The notes below the pieces were generated by a model. That model made no database searches. It was given only the letters and a program-made list of their open reading frames with translations, and was not told the origin of the DNA. From DASZUK01 sp963745595 (lineage in GTDB: Bacteria; Actinomycetota; Acidimicrobiia; Acidimicrobiales; RAAP-2), in contig CAVUYB010000015.1 in NCBI GenBank assembly GCA_963745595.1, positions 356,017 through 420,016 of the forward strand: DNA of 64,000 nucleotides. Direction: 5' to 3'. A program made the position numbers and the translations under genes. This document shows, piece after piece, positions 1 to 8,576 of the stretch (position 1 is the stretch's first letter; every line of letters begins with the position of its first letter).

Positions 1-250
1 GCTCGTCGATGTCCAGCTGGGCCAGGAGCCCCGCTGGAACGGCGGTTGTCGATGGAGAGCGCTGTACCAAGCCGTGCCCCGGTCCCTGTGTTCGTGGGTC
101 CCCGCCACGGGCACCCACGTCGAACGGGGCGCCGAAACCTCGAATCAAAGCTAGCCGCCGGGGTGAGCGTCGGAGCGAGATGTCCCGACGACGGCCGGTC
201 GGTACGCTGGCGGCCGGGCGGCATGAGTGCCATAAGAGAGGGGAGCCCAC
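1..250. other. Left edge, no gene assigned
   Basis: No coding region in this stretch has convincing composition or a recognisable product. The only readable signal is a purine-rich ribosome binding site at about 236-245, which serves the gene starting at 251. A neighbouring gene may lie off the left edge. Confidence 0.4.
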
Positions 251-1093
251 GTGACCGACGTCGTCGAAGGTCAAACCGCGGTCGCCGGCCGATCGGCGCC
301 CCCTGGCCCGAAAGGGCTGCTCGACGGCAAAGTCTGTGTCGTCTCCGGCGTCGGCCCAGGGCTCGGGCGGCGGGCGGCGGTGGCGTTGGCCACGCACGGC
401 GCCGCCGTGGTCCTCGCCGCTCGCCGGCAGTCGACCCTCGACGACGTCGCCGCCGAGATCGACGCACTCGGCGGCCGGGTGTGCTCGATGCCCACCGACA
501 TCACCGAACCTGACCAGTGCGAGCGGCTGATCGCGTTCGCCACGACGGAGCTCGGCGGGGTCGACGTCCTCGTCAACAACGCCTTCCGGTACGACGCCTT
601 CAAGACCTTCGAGGACGTCGACCTGTCGATCTGGCGGAAGATCGTCGACACGAACCTCTTCGGCTCGCTCCAGCTGACCAAGGCCGCACTGCCGTCGATG
701 CGGTCCCGCGGTGGCGGCTCCGTGATCATGGTGGCGTCGATGGCCGCCCGGAAACCGCCGCCGCTGCAGGGTGGTTACGCCATCTCGAAGGGCGCGCTCT
801 TGACGGCCGTCAAGGTGCTCGCCGGCGAGCTCGGACCGAGCGCCGTCCGGGTCAACGCCGTCGTCCCCGGCTGGATGGCCGGCCCGTCGGTGGACATCTA
901 CGTGCAGATGACGTCGACCGGCCGCGGCATCACGCCGGAAGCCGTCGTCGCCGAGCTCGAGGAGCCGATCGCCCTGAAGCGGGTGCCGTCCGACGAGGAG
1001 GTCGCCGGGTCGATCGTCTTCTTGGCCTCCGACCTCTCGTCACCGATCACCGGCCAGGCGATCGACGTCAACGGCGGCGAGTACTTCGGATAG
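251..1093 (+). CDS. SDR family oxidoreductase
   Basis: A 280-residue classical short-chain dehydrogenase/reductase, probably an NAD(P)-dependent alcohol or ketone oxidoreductase. Visible features are the Rossmann glycine motif GVGPGLG near residue 34, the NNAF motif near residue 108, the catalytic serine in MVASMAA and the YAISK pair (Y-x3-K), and a C-terminal DVNGGEYFG typical of the family. The substrate cannot be told from sequence. The start is GTG, chosen because a GAGGGGAG ribosome binding site sits 5-6 bases upstream. The stop TAG is the first part of a 7-base duplication (TAGCCGG then TAGCCGA). A histidine kinase follows in the same direction about 65 bases later; a shared transcript is possible but nothing links them functionally. 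Confidence 0.85.
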   Translation: MTDVVEGQTAVAGRSAPPGPKGLLDGKVCVVSGVGPGLGRRAAVALATHGAAVVLAARRQSTLDDVAAEIDALGGRVCSMPTDITEPDQCERLIAFATTELGGVDVLVNNAFRYDAFKTFEDVDLSIWRKIVDTNLFGSLQLTKAALPSMRSRGGGSVIMVASMAARKPPPLQGGYAISKGALLTAVKVLAGELGPSAVRVNAVVPGWMAGPSVDIYVQMTSTGRGITPEAVVAELEEPIALKRVPSDEEVAGSIVFLASDLSSPITGQAIDVNGGEYFG

Positions 1094-1104
1094 CCGGTAG
1101 CCGA
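1091..1104. repeat. 7-bp tandem duplication over a stop codon
   Basis: TAGCCGG is followed directly by TAGCCGA. The first copy carries the TAG stop of the SDR gene. This is one of many gene-end duplications in the window. Confidence 0.5.
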
Positions 1105-1158
1105 TTGGACGACGCCGTGGATGACAACAGGGACCGGACCGAGCCGGGCGATCGGGCG

Positions 1159-2643
1159 ATGACGGTCGAGGGCCAGGCCCTGGCGGGCCGGATGCTCAGC
1201 GCCCTGACGGCCACCGTGCTGCTCGGTGTCGTCGCCGTCGACCCTGACGGGTGCGTCTGGTACTGCAACAAGCGCTGGGAGGACGTGAGCGGCGTACCGA
1301 TCGCCGACCAGATCGGCGTCCTCTGGCACGAGGTCGTCCATCCCGACGACCGAGCCGCCCTCGCCGACCAGTGGACCGACCGGATCAAGCGGCGGGGTCG
1401 GTTCGGCCCGTTCCGGACGGTCGGGACAGGCGGCGGCGTGCAGCACTGCCTGGCCGAGGCGACCGCCGTGCAGGAGACCGACGGGACGATCGTCGCGTTC
1501 GCCGTCACCGTGACCGATGCCGACGACGCGGACCGGGCGCCGTTCCTCACCGGTCCCCACGCGGTCCAGCGGATCCTGGACCGCACCGAGGACATCGTCA
1601 CCATCCTCAACGCCGACGGGTCGTGGCGCTGGTCGAGCGCCGGCGCCCTCCGGCTCATCGGCAAGGGCATGGACTACGACGCGTCCGACGGCGTCTTCCC
1701 GTACGTGCACCCCGACGACGCCGCCCTGGTCGTCGAGACGTTCGAGCGGCTCGTACGCGGCGACGGCGAACCTCGTCAGCGGGTCGACGTCCGTGTCCGG
1801 GCCGCCGACGGGAGCTGGCGGGACATGGAGACCGTCGTCGACGCGCTGCTCGACGATCCCGACGTCCGCGGGATCGTCATCCACGCCCGGGACGTCACCG
1901 AGCGCCGGGCCATGCTGGCCGAGCTGTCCAAGATCGATGTGTACAAGACGATGGCGATGGCGAACGTCTCCCACGAGCTCCGGAACCCGTTGACGTCGAT
2001 CACCGGGTTCGCCGAGCTCCTACTCGAGAGCCTGGACCCAGCGATCGATCAGGCGCAGATCGGCTACGTCGACACGATCCTGCGGAACGCCAGGCAGCTG
2101 ACGCGGCTGAGCGGCGATCTCGTCGACCTCGAGCACCTATCGACCGGGCAGGTCGCGCTGGCCGTCGTCCCCCTCGATCTGGCCGACTGTCTGCGCCGGG
2201 CGGCTACCGCCATCGAGCCGGCGGCCAGCCGCAACGGGCTGATGCTCGACGTCGACGTACGCGACGGGCCGAAGCTCCTCGGCGACCCCGAGCGACTGGG
2301 CCAGCTCTTCGACAACCTGCTGTCGAACGCCGTCAAGTTCACCGAGCCCGGTGGGACCGTCACCCTGCGCGGCGCTCCCGTCGACGGCGGCTGGCAGGTC
2401 GACGTCGCCGACACCGGGGTCGGCATTCCGGCCGACGAGATCTCGCACCTGTTCACGCAGTTCTTTCGGACCTCCAACGCCCGCTCCGGCGGTCTGGAGG
2501 GCCGTGGCCTCGGCCTGTCGATCGCCAAAGCCATCGCCGACCTCCACCGTGGCGACATTCACGCCGAGTCCGTTCTCGGGGCCGGGACGACGTTCCGGGT
2601 GTTCGTGCGCGGGGTGAGCCCCGAAGCCGGCTCTGGCCGTTGA
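1159..2643 (+). CDS. PAS-domain sensor histidine kinase
   Basis: A soluble hybrid-free sensor kinase of about 494 residues with no membrane segment, so it should sense a cytoplasmic signal. Two PAS folds occupy roughly residues 10-120 and 130-255, each with the PAS tail pattern (WHEVVHPDDR; FPYVHPDDA). The HisKA dimerisation helix has the phospho-acceptor His272 in MANVSHELRNPL. The HATPase domain shows the N box LFDNLLSNAVKF, the G1 box DTGVGIP and the G2 box GRGLGLSIAKAI. No response regulator lies next to it, so it is an orphan kinase. The ATG at 1159 is preceded by a weak ribosome binding site; an in-frame GTG at 1117 would add 14 residues and cannot be excluded. Confidence 0.88.
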   Translation: MTVEGQALAGRMLSALTATVLLGVVAVDPDGCVWYCNKRWEDVSGVPIADQIGVLWHEVVHPDDRAALADQWTDRIKRRGRFGPFRTVGTGGGVQHCLAEATAVQETDGTIVAFAVTVTDADDADRAPFLTGPHAVQRILDRTEDIVTILNADGSWRWSSAGALRLIGKGMDYDASDGVFPYVHPDDAALVVETFERLVRGDGEPRQRVDVRVRAADGSWRDMETVVDALLDDPDVRGIVIHARDVTERRAMLAELSKIDVYKTMAMANVSHELRNPLTSITGFAELLLESLDPAIDQAQIGYVDTILRNARQLTRLSGDLVDLEHLSTGQVALAVVPLDLADCLRRAATAIEPAASRNGLMLDVDVRDGPKLLGDPERLGQLFDNLLSNAVKFTEPGGTVTLRGAPVDGGWQVDVADTGVGIPADEISHLFTQFFRTSNARSGGLEGRGLGLSIAKAIADLHRGDIHAESVLGAGTTFRVFVRGVSPEAGSGR

Positions 2644-2653
2644 GCCTCCGGCG

Positions 2654-2863
2654 TCAGGCCGCCGCGCAGGTCGGATGGACCAGGATCTCTCGCAGGTGGA
2701 CGTCGTTCGACGCGCCGATCCGGCGGAGAACGTCGTCCGGCCATTCGGCCCAGCCGGCATGGACCAGCTGACCGTCGCCGCGTCCGCACCGGCCGCACGC
2801 TTCCGCCCCGGCCACCGCCGCCGTTCCCGGCGCCGCACCGTCCAGTCCCTCCGCGATCGTCAT
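2654..2863 (-). CDS. Small CxxC-containing hypothetical protein
   Basis: A 69-residue protein running opposite to the kinase. It contains an ACGRCGRGDGQ segment, so a CxxC pair that could bind zinc or take part in thiol chemistry, and a C-terminal half with a DDVLRRIGASND stretch. I do not recognise a family. The start is ATG at the highest coordinate, supported by AGGGAG about 11 bases upstream. The reading frame continues upstream without a stop, but that part is arginine-rich and unlike a protein. It converges on the histidine kinase gene with a 10-base gap. Confidence 0.5.
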   Translation of the reverse strand: MTIAEGLDGAAPGTAAVAGAEACGRCGRGDGQLVHAGWAEWPDDVLRRIGASNDVHLREILVHPTCAAA

Positions 2864-3412
2864 CGTTCTACGAGCTCCCTGTCGTCGAATCCGCAGCGCC
2901 CCTGAGCGACCTTCGGTCGCGGCCGGTTCCGGACGCCCGCCGTGCTGATCAGAGACCCCTCGACGGCCCCCGATACGTCGACCCCATGGTTCCCCATCAG
3001 TCGAGTTATCGGCGTTACGCACCGTCAGCTTGCCGAGAGATTGGAAAACCGCAGGTCGAGGTGGCGGATATCGGCGGAGTCAGCAGCCGAAGCCGCGGCC
3101 GTGGGACCGCCACATCTGCGCCAGGTGCAGGTAGTTCAGCCCGAGGTGCACCTCTGTGAGGTCGGGCTGCCCCCCTGTGGTGAGCTCGTATCGAGTTGAC
3201 ACCGAGGAGAGGGTCGGGCGGGGACTGGACAGTTTTCGCGGCGGAATCGCCATAGGTCTCGACCTATATTCAACGGTGCCGGAGCCAGGCCGGGTTCCGG
3301 GGAGTCCGTCGGACGGCGCCGCTCGCGGCCGGCCCGCCCCAAGAACGTCGGCTGCGGAGGCGACCGTGCAACGCATCGCGTGGTGGGAGGGCGAACCCGG
3401 GAGGCGGTTCCG
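2864..3412. other. Divergent intergenic region (549 bp)
   Basis: A gene-poor region between the small CxxC protein (minus) and the ECF sigma factor (plus). It is less GC-rich than its surroundings, as expected for regulatory DNA. It contains a 16-base palindrome at 3252-3267 and a TTGACA-like hexamer near 3197. I see no RNA gene or credible small protein in it. Confidence 0.5.
3252..3267. promoter_or_regulatory. Palindromic putative operator
   Basis: ATAGGTC-TC-GACCTAT: perfect 7-base arms with a 2-base spacer, about 145 bases ahead of the sigma factor start. The AT-rich character stands out locally. It could be an operator, or the edge of an autoregulated ECF promoter. The binding protein is unknown. 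Confidence 0.4.
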
Positions 3413-4928
3413 TTGACGCCGAGCCCGGCCGACGTGGCCGGAGCGACCGACGCCGAGCTCGTCAGCCGCGTCGCCGACGGTGACCGGGACGCCCTGGCCG
3501 CCATCTTCGACCGCTATGCCGGCCACCTGCTCGCGTTCTGCCGGTCGATCGTCCGGAATCACGCGGACGCCGACGACTGTCTGCAGGACGTCTTCGTCGT
3601 CGCCGCCACCCGGCTCGACGGGCTGCGCCAACCGGACCGGCTACGCAGCTGGCTGTTCGCGGTGGCCCGCCACACCTGCCTGGCTCGGATCGAACGGGAC
3701 GGGCGCGTTCTCCCGACCGACGACGTCGCCGTCGACCCCGGTCCGGACGCCGACCCGGCCGCCCGGGGCGCGCTCGACGCCGACCTGGCGGCGATGGTCG
3801 ACGACGCCATGGGCGGCTTGGCGCCCCGGGACCGGCTCGTGCTCGACCTGGCCGACCGCCAGGGGCTCTCGACCGACGAGGTCGCCGGCGCGCTGGGGAT
3901 GGCTGCGCCCAGCGCGCACAAGGTTCTCGTCCGGGCCCGGGCGACCGCCCGCCGCTCGCTCGGCGTCGCGCTCGTCGCCCGTTCCGGGCGGGGGGACTGC
4001 CCCGAGTTGGCCGCGGTCCTCGGCGAGTGGGACGGGACGCTGACGCCGCTCCTGCGCAAACGGGTCAGCCGTCACATCGAACACTGCGCCGCCTGCGCGT
4101 CCGAGGAGCAGCGACTGGCGGCGCCCGGAGCCCTGCTCGGCGCGGGCGCTGTCGTCGCCGTCCCGGTCGGGTTGCGGGCCGGCATCCTGCGGACCGCCGG
4201 CCGCACCCTCGGGCATCCGACCGGGACGGGCGCGGGCGCGGGTGGCCAGCGGTGTCGCGGCTGTCGGGGGGCGTCCCGGTCACTCGACGGCGGGCCACTC
4301 GACGGCCGGCGACCCGTCGGTGGGGCCGGTACCGGGGAGCGCCACCTCGGCCGGTTCGACGCCCGGAGGTCCGACGGCCGACGACGGCTGGGTCGCCGGA
4401 TGGCCGCCGCCGTACGACGGGTTCGGCACCGGCCGGACCAGACGGCGGGTGGCTGGTGCCGTCGGGGTCGCGGCGGTCGTGATCGCCGCGGTCGTTCTCG
4501 GCGCGGTCCAGCCGTGGTCCGGCGGGGCGTCCATCGCCCATCAGGCCACCGTCAGCCACCGCTCGGCACCGCCGTCATCGGGAACGTCGACGACGACGTC
4601 GTCGACTATGCCGCCGCCGACCGCCGCTCCGACCTCGGCGCCGCCGCCGGCCTCGGCGCCGGGCACCCCGACGTCCATCGCGCCGAAGGCCCGGCGGGTT
4701 ACGGGCAGCGCCCCGCCGGCGGCGTCGTCGACCTCGACGCCAGCCGCGGGGTCGGCCACGACGGCCCTGTCGTCGTCGACGACCGTCCCGGCCGTCACCA
4801 CACCGCCGTCGACGACCGTGCCGTCGACGATCGCGTCGTCGCCGACGACGTCACCCCCAGCCACGACCACGTCGACGACCACGGCGCCGGCCACGACGAC
4901 CACGACGACGGTCCCGGTGATCCAGTAA
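3413..4928 (+). CDS. ECF sigma factor fused to zinc-finger and membrane anchor (frameshifted)
   Basis: The N-terminal part is an ECF sigma factor: region 2 around residues 15-85 (FDRYAGHLLAFCRSIVRNHA, then DCLQDVF) and region 4 around 140-185 (LAPRDRLVLDLA, LGMAAPSAHKVLVRARA). It is followed by a zinc-finger-like HIEHCAACASEE motif typical of anti-sigma factors. The rest is in the next frame: a membrane helix (AGAVGVAAVVIAAVVLGAV) and a long Thr/Ser/Pro-rich outer tail. The frame changes by one base near 4225-4240 in a GCGGGCGCGGG run, most likely an assembly indel. Sigma factors carrying their own C-terminal zinc finger and TM segment are known in Actinobacteria. Start TTG 3413 is chosen because GGGAGG lies exactly 8 bases upstream; an upstream GTG at 3380 has no such site. 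Confidence 0.75.
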
Positions 4929-4937
4929 CCAGCGCGT

Positions 4938-6155
4938 TCAGCGACCCCGTGGACCGACGGCCGGCGCGGTGTACCAGAGGTCGGCGTCGTCCGCCGGCGG
5001 CAGTCGGACCAGTTCCGCCAAGGTGGCCTCGCTACTCGTGTCCAGCAGGTCGCCCGGTTGCGCCGGTTCGGCGGCGAGGGCCGATCGAACGGACCGCTCG
5101 GCCCGGGCGGTGAAAGCCGGCTGACGGTAGCGCGCCGCCAAGCCGAGCACGTTCTCGGCCCAGACGACGTCGAACCCGGGGTTCCCGTAGGTGTGGTGGG
5201 CCGCGAAGTACGTCATCGACCGGTCGGCCAGGACCACCGCCGCCTGTAGCGAGTACCTCGACGGGTCCGCCGCCGACAGCGCGGCCATTGCGCCGACCAC
5301 GATGCCCTGGGTGTACGTGTACGTGGTCCGGTCCACCGTCTGGTGGCTCCCGGCCCCGTCGACGTGGTCGTCGTAGAGGCCGTTGGTCGGGTCCGCCAGA
5401 TGCTTCTGCAGCCAGGCCATGTCCCGTTCGCTCCACCGCAGGTACCGGTCCTGACCGGTCCGCCGGTACAGCTCGACCCCCAACAGGACGGCCGGGGCGT
5501 TCGACACCACCGCCCGTTCCTGCCCACCAGCGCCGGACTCCTCCCAGTACACGCCGCCGTCGGCCCGATCCCAGTCGGCGACGGCCAGGTCGAACACCGC
5601 CTCGGCCCGCGCCAGCCGCGCCGGTGTCGGTGTCGGTGTCGAGATTCGTCGGCCATGATCGCCAAGCCCATCCAGAGGCTGTCGTCCACCCGCGGCAGGT
5701 CGCTGTCGATGTGGAACGGCCGCGGTCCCTGGTCGAACGCGGCGGCCAGGTCGGCGCGGGGATGGTCCCAGTAGTTGGCGTCGACGGCGGCGATGGTGGA
5801 GGAGAAGTCGGCGGCGCATCCGCCCGGACTGCCCAGAAGCGACTCGACGTAGAGCTGGCCCAGCGCGGCGTACGTCGGCCAGATGCTGGCGTACAGCCCG
5901 AAACTGGAGTTCTTGAACAGGTGGTTGCCCACGCCGAAGCTCGGCCTCGAGGCCGGCGCAGGTGTCCGAGTGTGGGTCGGCAGTGAACGGGTCGACGCGG
6001 GTGGCGGCCACCGACGCGTCAGACGCCAACAGGTCCGTGGACAGCGCGGCCTGGGCGTGGCCCGGCACTCCCGGAACCGACAGCACCCCGACCACCAGCA
6101 CGACGACGAGCAGCACGAGCAGTCCGGCACCCCATCGTCGTCGCCTTCCGACCAT
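4938..6155 (-). CDS. Secreted GH76-like glycoside hydrolase (two compensating frameshifts)
   Basis: Resembles glycoside hydrolase family 76 (alpha-1,6-mannanase-like alpha/alpha toroid). An N-terminal hydrophobic segment (GAGLLVLLVVVLVVGVLSV) suggests export. The middle, in another frame, has KNSSFGLYASIWPTYAALG and DDSLWMGLAIMADES; the C-terminal half returns to the first frame with DRADGGVYWEES and TYTYTQGIVVGAMAAL, matching the family's Y-x-QG signature. The frame changes lie near 5945 and 5645 and cancel, so an intact protein of about 405 residues is likely. A stop follows 9 bases beyond the convergent sigma gene. The start ATG at 6155 was chosen because the signal segment begins there; the ribosome binding site is weak. 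Substrate inferred to be an alpha-mannan or similar cell-wall polymer. Confidence 0.65.
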   Translation of the reverse strand: MVGRRRRWGAGLLVLLVVVLVVGVLSVPGVPGHAQAALSTDLLASDASVAATRVDPFTADPHSDTCAGLEAELRRGQPPVQELQFRAVRQHLADVRRAGPALRRVASGQSGRMRRRLLLHHRRRRRQLLGPSPRRPGRRVRPGTAAVPHRQRPAAGGRQPLDGLGDHGRRISTPTPTPARLARAEAVFDLAVADWDRADGGVYWEESGAGGQERAVVSNAPAVLLGVELYRRTGQDRYLRWSERDMAWLQKHLADPTNGLYDDHVDGAGSHQTVDRTTYTYTQGIVVGAMAALSAADPSRYSLQAAVVLADRSMTYFAAHHTYGNPGFDVVWAENVLGLAARYRQPAFTARAERSVRSALAAEPAQPGDLLDTSSEATLAELVRLPPADDADLWYTAPAVGPRGR

Positions 6156-6261
6156 CGCCCCGATTCTCGCCGCCGGCGGACCTCTGCCGGCGGTCGCCCA
6201 CGGTTCGTTGCGCCACTTCGCTCCCGACGCCTCGGCTCGAGGCCCCAACGGGGCCGCCGGG

Positions 6262-6981
6262 CTATCGCTCGGAGAGACGCCGGTCGTAGTCGTCGGCGAG
6301 CGCTCGGAGCGCGGCCGACCCGTCGCCGCCGAAACAGGAGCCGTGCATGACGGCAAGGGTCGTCGGCTCGAGATCGGCCAGTCGCCGGATGGTGGGACCG
6401 GTGTCCGGCGTCAGGCAGCTGGCGCCGAAGACGTCCTCCGCCTGGGCGGCCGCGCCGACGATGTCGTCGGTCGTGATCGCTGGCCCGTCGCCGAGCTGGG
6501 TGAAGAGGTCGCCGCAGAGCAGCGTGTTCGTCGTCTCCTCGTAGAGGACCCGGGCCTCCCAACCGTGGGGGACGTGCGGGGTGTCGATGTGCCGGACCCG
6601 GTGCGCGCCGAGCTCGATGACCTCGCCGTCGGCCAGCGGGCGGGGCGGCCGGTCGGCCAGGTCGTTCAACGACACCAGGCAGCCGAGGGCGCCGTGGGCG
6701 ACCTCGGCCTGCGGGGCCGCGGCGAGCAGTTCGTTCATCGCGCCGCACTCGTCCGCTTCGACGTGGCCGAAGGTGATCCAGCGCAGTCGGTCGAGCGGGG
6801 TGACCGTGGCGACGGCCTCGGCGACGAGCGGGAAGGTCGCCCGGAGGCCGGTGTGGAAGAGCAGGGGCTGCTCGTCGTCGATCAGGTACTGGTTGAAGGT
6901 GAAGCCGGTCGGGCCGACGTCGGGGACGAAGGTCGAGAACCGGTAGATGCGTTCGGCGATCTCGTTGATCTGGGTGTCCAC
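6262..6981 (-). CDS. MBL-fold diiron (ODP/flavodiiron-like) protein
   Basis: A 239-residue metallo-beta-lactamase-fold protein of the oxygen-binding diiron type, related to the oxidase half of flavodiiron proteins but without flavodoxin. The metal motif reads GHVEADECG: H-x-E-x-D is present, but the histidine that normally follows the aspartate is a glutamate. Further ligands are in TPHVPHGW, LLCGDLF and AVMHGSCF. It may reduce O2 or NO, or be a repurposed esterase-like enzyme. Start GTG is supported by GAAGGAG with a 6-base spacer. It is the third gene after TetR and the MDMPI-like protein, with a 52-base gap, so probably the same operon. Confidence 0.75.
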   Translation of the reverse strand: MDTQINEIAERIYRFSTFVPDVGPTGFTFNQYLIDDEQPLLFHTGLRATFPLVAEAVATVTPLDRLRWITFGHVEADECGAMNELLAAAPQAEVAHGALGCLVSLNDLADRPPRPLADGEVIELGAHRVRHIDTPHVPHGWEARVLYEETTNTLLCGDLFTQLGDGPAITTDDIVGAAAQAEDVFGASCLTPDTGPTIRRLADLEPTTLAVMHGSCFGGDGSAALRALADDYDRRLSER

Positions 6982-7033
6982 GTCATGCTCCTTCGTGCGT
7001 CGGGGTGCCCGGGGTGGTCGGGGGTGGTCGAGA

Positions 7034-7801
7034 TCAGAGGGGGAGGGGGTGGCGGAGGATCCCGGTGCCGGGCGCACGTTCGGCCAGGATTCGGCAGAAC
7101 TCGATGGCGTCCAGGTCGACGTGCTCGCCGCCGGCTCCGGATCGGAACTGCCCTCCGGCCGGGCCACCGAGGGTGAGGGTGAACGGCTCACCGTGCGTGC
7201 TCGCCCACTCGACGACGATGTCGGCCACGATCCGGCCGTCGTGGTCGGGATCGACGTCGAGTGGCTTGGCCGTGGCCCGAGCCAGGTCGATGCGGTGCAT
7301 CCACACGTCACGGGTGAAGCCGACGTCGAAGAGGTAGGAGAGCGGTTGTCGGCCGACCGGAGCCGGGAGGTTCAGCAGGGGAAGCCGGCCGACGGGACGC
7401 GGGAGTCGCGTGCGGGCGCGCAGAGCCTTGACGGAAGCGGCCGCCCACTCGGCGATCAGTTGCTCGGTACTGATGCCGGCTCGCTCCCGAACCTGGAGCT
7501 CGTTCATCCCGTCCCACCAGAACTGACCGCCGATCTCGGCGACGAGTGGGCGACCCTTGATCACCTGGCGGACGAACTCGCGGGGTGAGGCCTGGCCGGC
7601 GGCGGAACCCACCGCATGGGCGGCCAGAGCCCGCACGTCCCAGAGCGCGCAATCAGTCGGTTCGGCCCAGTCGTCGGGCTCGAAGCTGCGCAGCAAGGCC
7701 GCGAACTTGTCGTTCTCCACGGCGGCGATCCGCATTGCCTCGTCGTGGGTGATCCTCGGGACCGTGGCGACGTCGTGGACGGTCGTCTGACGCTGAATCA
7801 T
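7034..7801 (-). CDS. Maleylpyruvate isomerase / DinB-fold family protein
   Basis: 255 residues of the mycothiol-dependent maleylpyruvate isomerase N-terminal type, a DinB-like four-helix bundle. Diagnostic stretches are LWDVRALAAHAVG near residue 60 and FTRDVWMHRIDLARA near residue 165, which carry the metal-binding histidines. Family members use mycothiol or act as thiol transferases; the actual reaction here is unknown. The ATG overlaps the stop of the upstream TetR gene in an ATGA, so the two are translationally coupled and this is the likely target of that repressor. Confidence 0.8.
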   Translation of the reverse strand: MIQRQTTVHDVATVPRITHDEAMRIAAVENDKFAALLRSFEPDDWAEPTDCALWDVRALAAHAVGSAAGQASPREFVRQVIKGRPLVAEIGGQFWWDGMNELQVRERAGISTEQLIAEWAAASVKALRARTRLPRPVGRLPLLNLPAPVGRQPLSYLFDVGFTRDVWMHRIDLARATAKPLDVDPDHDGRIVADIVVEWASTHGEPFTLTLGGPAGGQFRSGAGGEHVDLDAIEFCRILAERAPGTGILRHPLPL

Positions 7802-8454
7802 TGTCGTGCTCCTTCTCGGGTGCGGCCCTTTGGAGTGCGGCCCTGTGGGGTGCGGCCCGGCTGGCGTCGGTCCACGTCGGCCAGGAACATGTCCACGGCC
7901 CGTCCGGCCAGGCGCACCCAGCGATCGCCCCCGGGGTCGTTCGCCACCTGCTGATGGGCGAGGCCGCTCACGAGGGCACTGAAGACGTCGACGTCGGACG
8001 GATCGGATCCCCCCGCCGCGGTGAGCCGTTGCCGGGCGATCTCGTAGAACTCGACGGCGAGCGCGTACGACGCCGGAGAAGGCTCGAAACCGGGGATCGT
8101 CCGTTGGAAGAGCAGCTGGTGACGCACCACGTCCTCGGTCGAGAACCGCACGAGGGCCTCGGTGAGCTCGACGAGCGCGTCGCGGGGGTCGTCGATCGGG
8201 GGGAGCGACCGGACGAGCTCGAGGAGCTGCCGGTTGCCGTCGGCGAACATCTGGTCATAGAGGTCGAGCTTCGAGTCGAAGTAGGCGTAGAGGGACGGCT
8301 GTCGGAGATCGACGCGGTCCGCGAGGTCCCGCAGTGAGATGGCGGCGAGGCCGTCTCGATGCGCCAATGTCCACGCCGCGGCCAAGATCGTCGCCCGCTT
8401 GGCTTCTCGCCGACGCCCTCGCCGGTCCACCTGGTCAACTTCCGTCGCCGTCAC
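7798..8454 (-). CDS. TetR family transcriptional regulator
   Basis: 218 residues. The N-terminal helix-turn-helix is clear (ISLRDLADRVDLRQPSLYAY), followed by an all-helical ligand domain. The start is GTG with GAGGAG 6 bases upstream. The gene heads an operon with the MDMPI-like and diiron proteins. A long perfect inverted repeat lies 17 bases upstream of the start, so it very likely represses itself and the operon. The C-terminus ends in three copies of a GRTxx pentapeptide, encoded by a 15-base tandem repeat that looks recently made and is probably not structural. Confidence 0.9.
   Translation of the reverse strand: MTATEVDQVDRRGRRREAKRATILAAAWTLAHRDGLAAISLRDLADRVDLRQPSLYAYFDSKLDLYDQMFADGNRQLLELVRSLPPIDDPRDALVELTEALVRFSTEDVVRHQLLFQRTIPGFEPSPASYALAVEFYEIARQRLTAAGGSDPSDVDVFSALVSGLAHQQVANDPGGDRWVRLAGRAVDMFLADVDRRQPGRTPQGRTPKGRTREGARQ
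7818..7862. repeat. 15-bp tandem repeat x3 at TetR 3' end
   Basis: Three near-identical 15-base units of the type GGGTGCGGCCCTTTG. In the TetR frame they encode GRTPQ, GRTPK and GRTRE just before the stop codon. Confidence 0.7.
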
Positions 8455-8470
8455 CGGGCGCTCCTCGTAG

Positions 8471-8505
8471 AACTATGACTGATCGGTTATCTATCAGTCA
8501 TAGTT
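8471..8505. promoter_or_regulatory. TetR-type operator
   Basis: Perfect 13-base arms AACTATGACTGAT and ATCAGTCATAGTT separated by 9 bases. The element is strikingly AT-rich for this genome and lies directly upstream of the TetR start. It probably overlaps the promoter: on the minus strand a TATGAC and a CATAGT hexamer are about 18 bases apart. Confidence 0.8.
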
Positions 8506-8576
8506 ACACCCGGAGGGGGCGTCGTCAAGGCCCTGTCGCGCCAAGTTCGTGTCAAGGCGCCCAGTGTGTCGACCGG

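Noticed and set aside
4242..5113. Continuation of the sigma factor frame past the membrane segment to 5113
   Set aside because: After about 4230 that frame becomes arginine-rich and meaningless, whereas the neighbouring frame gives a membrane helix and Thr/Ser-rich tail ending at 4928.
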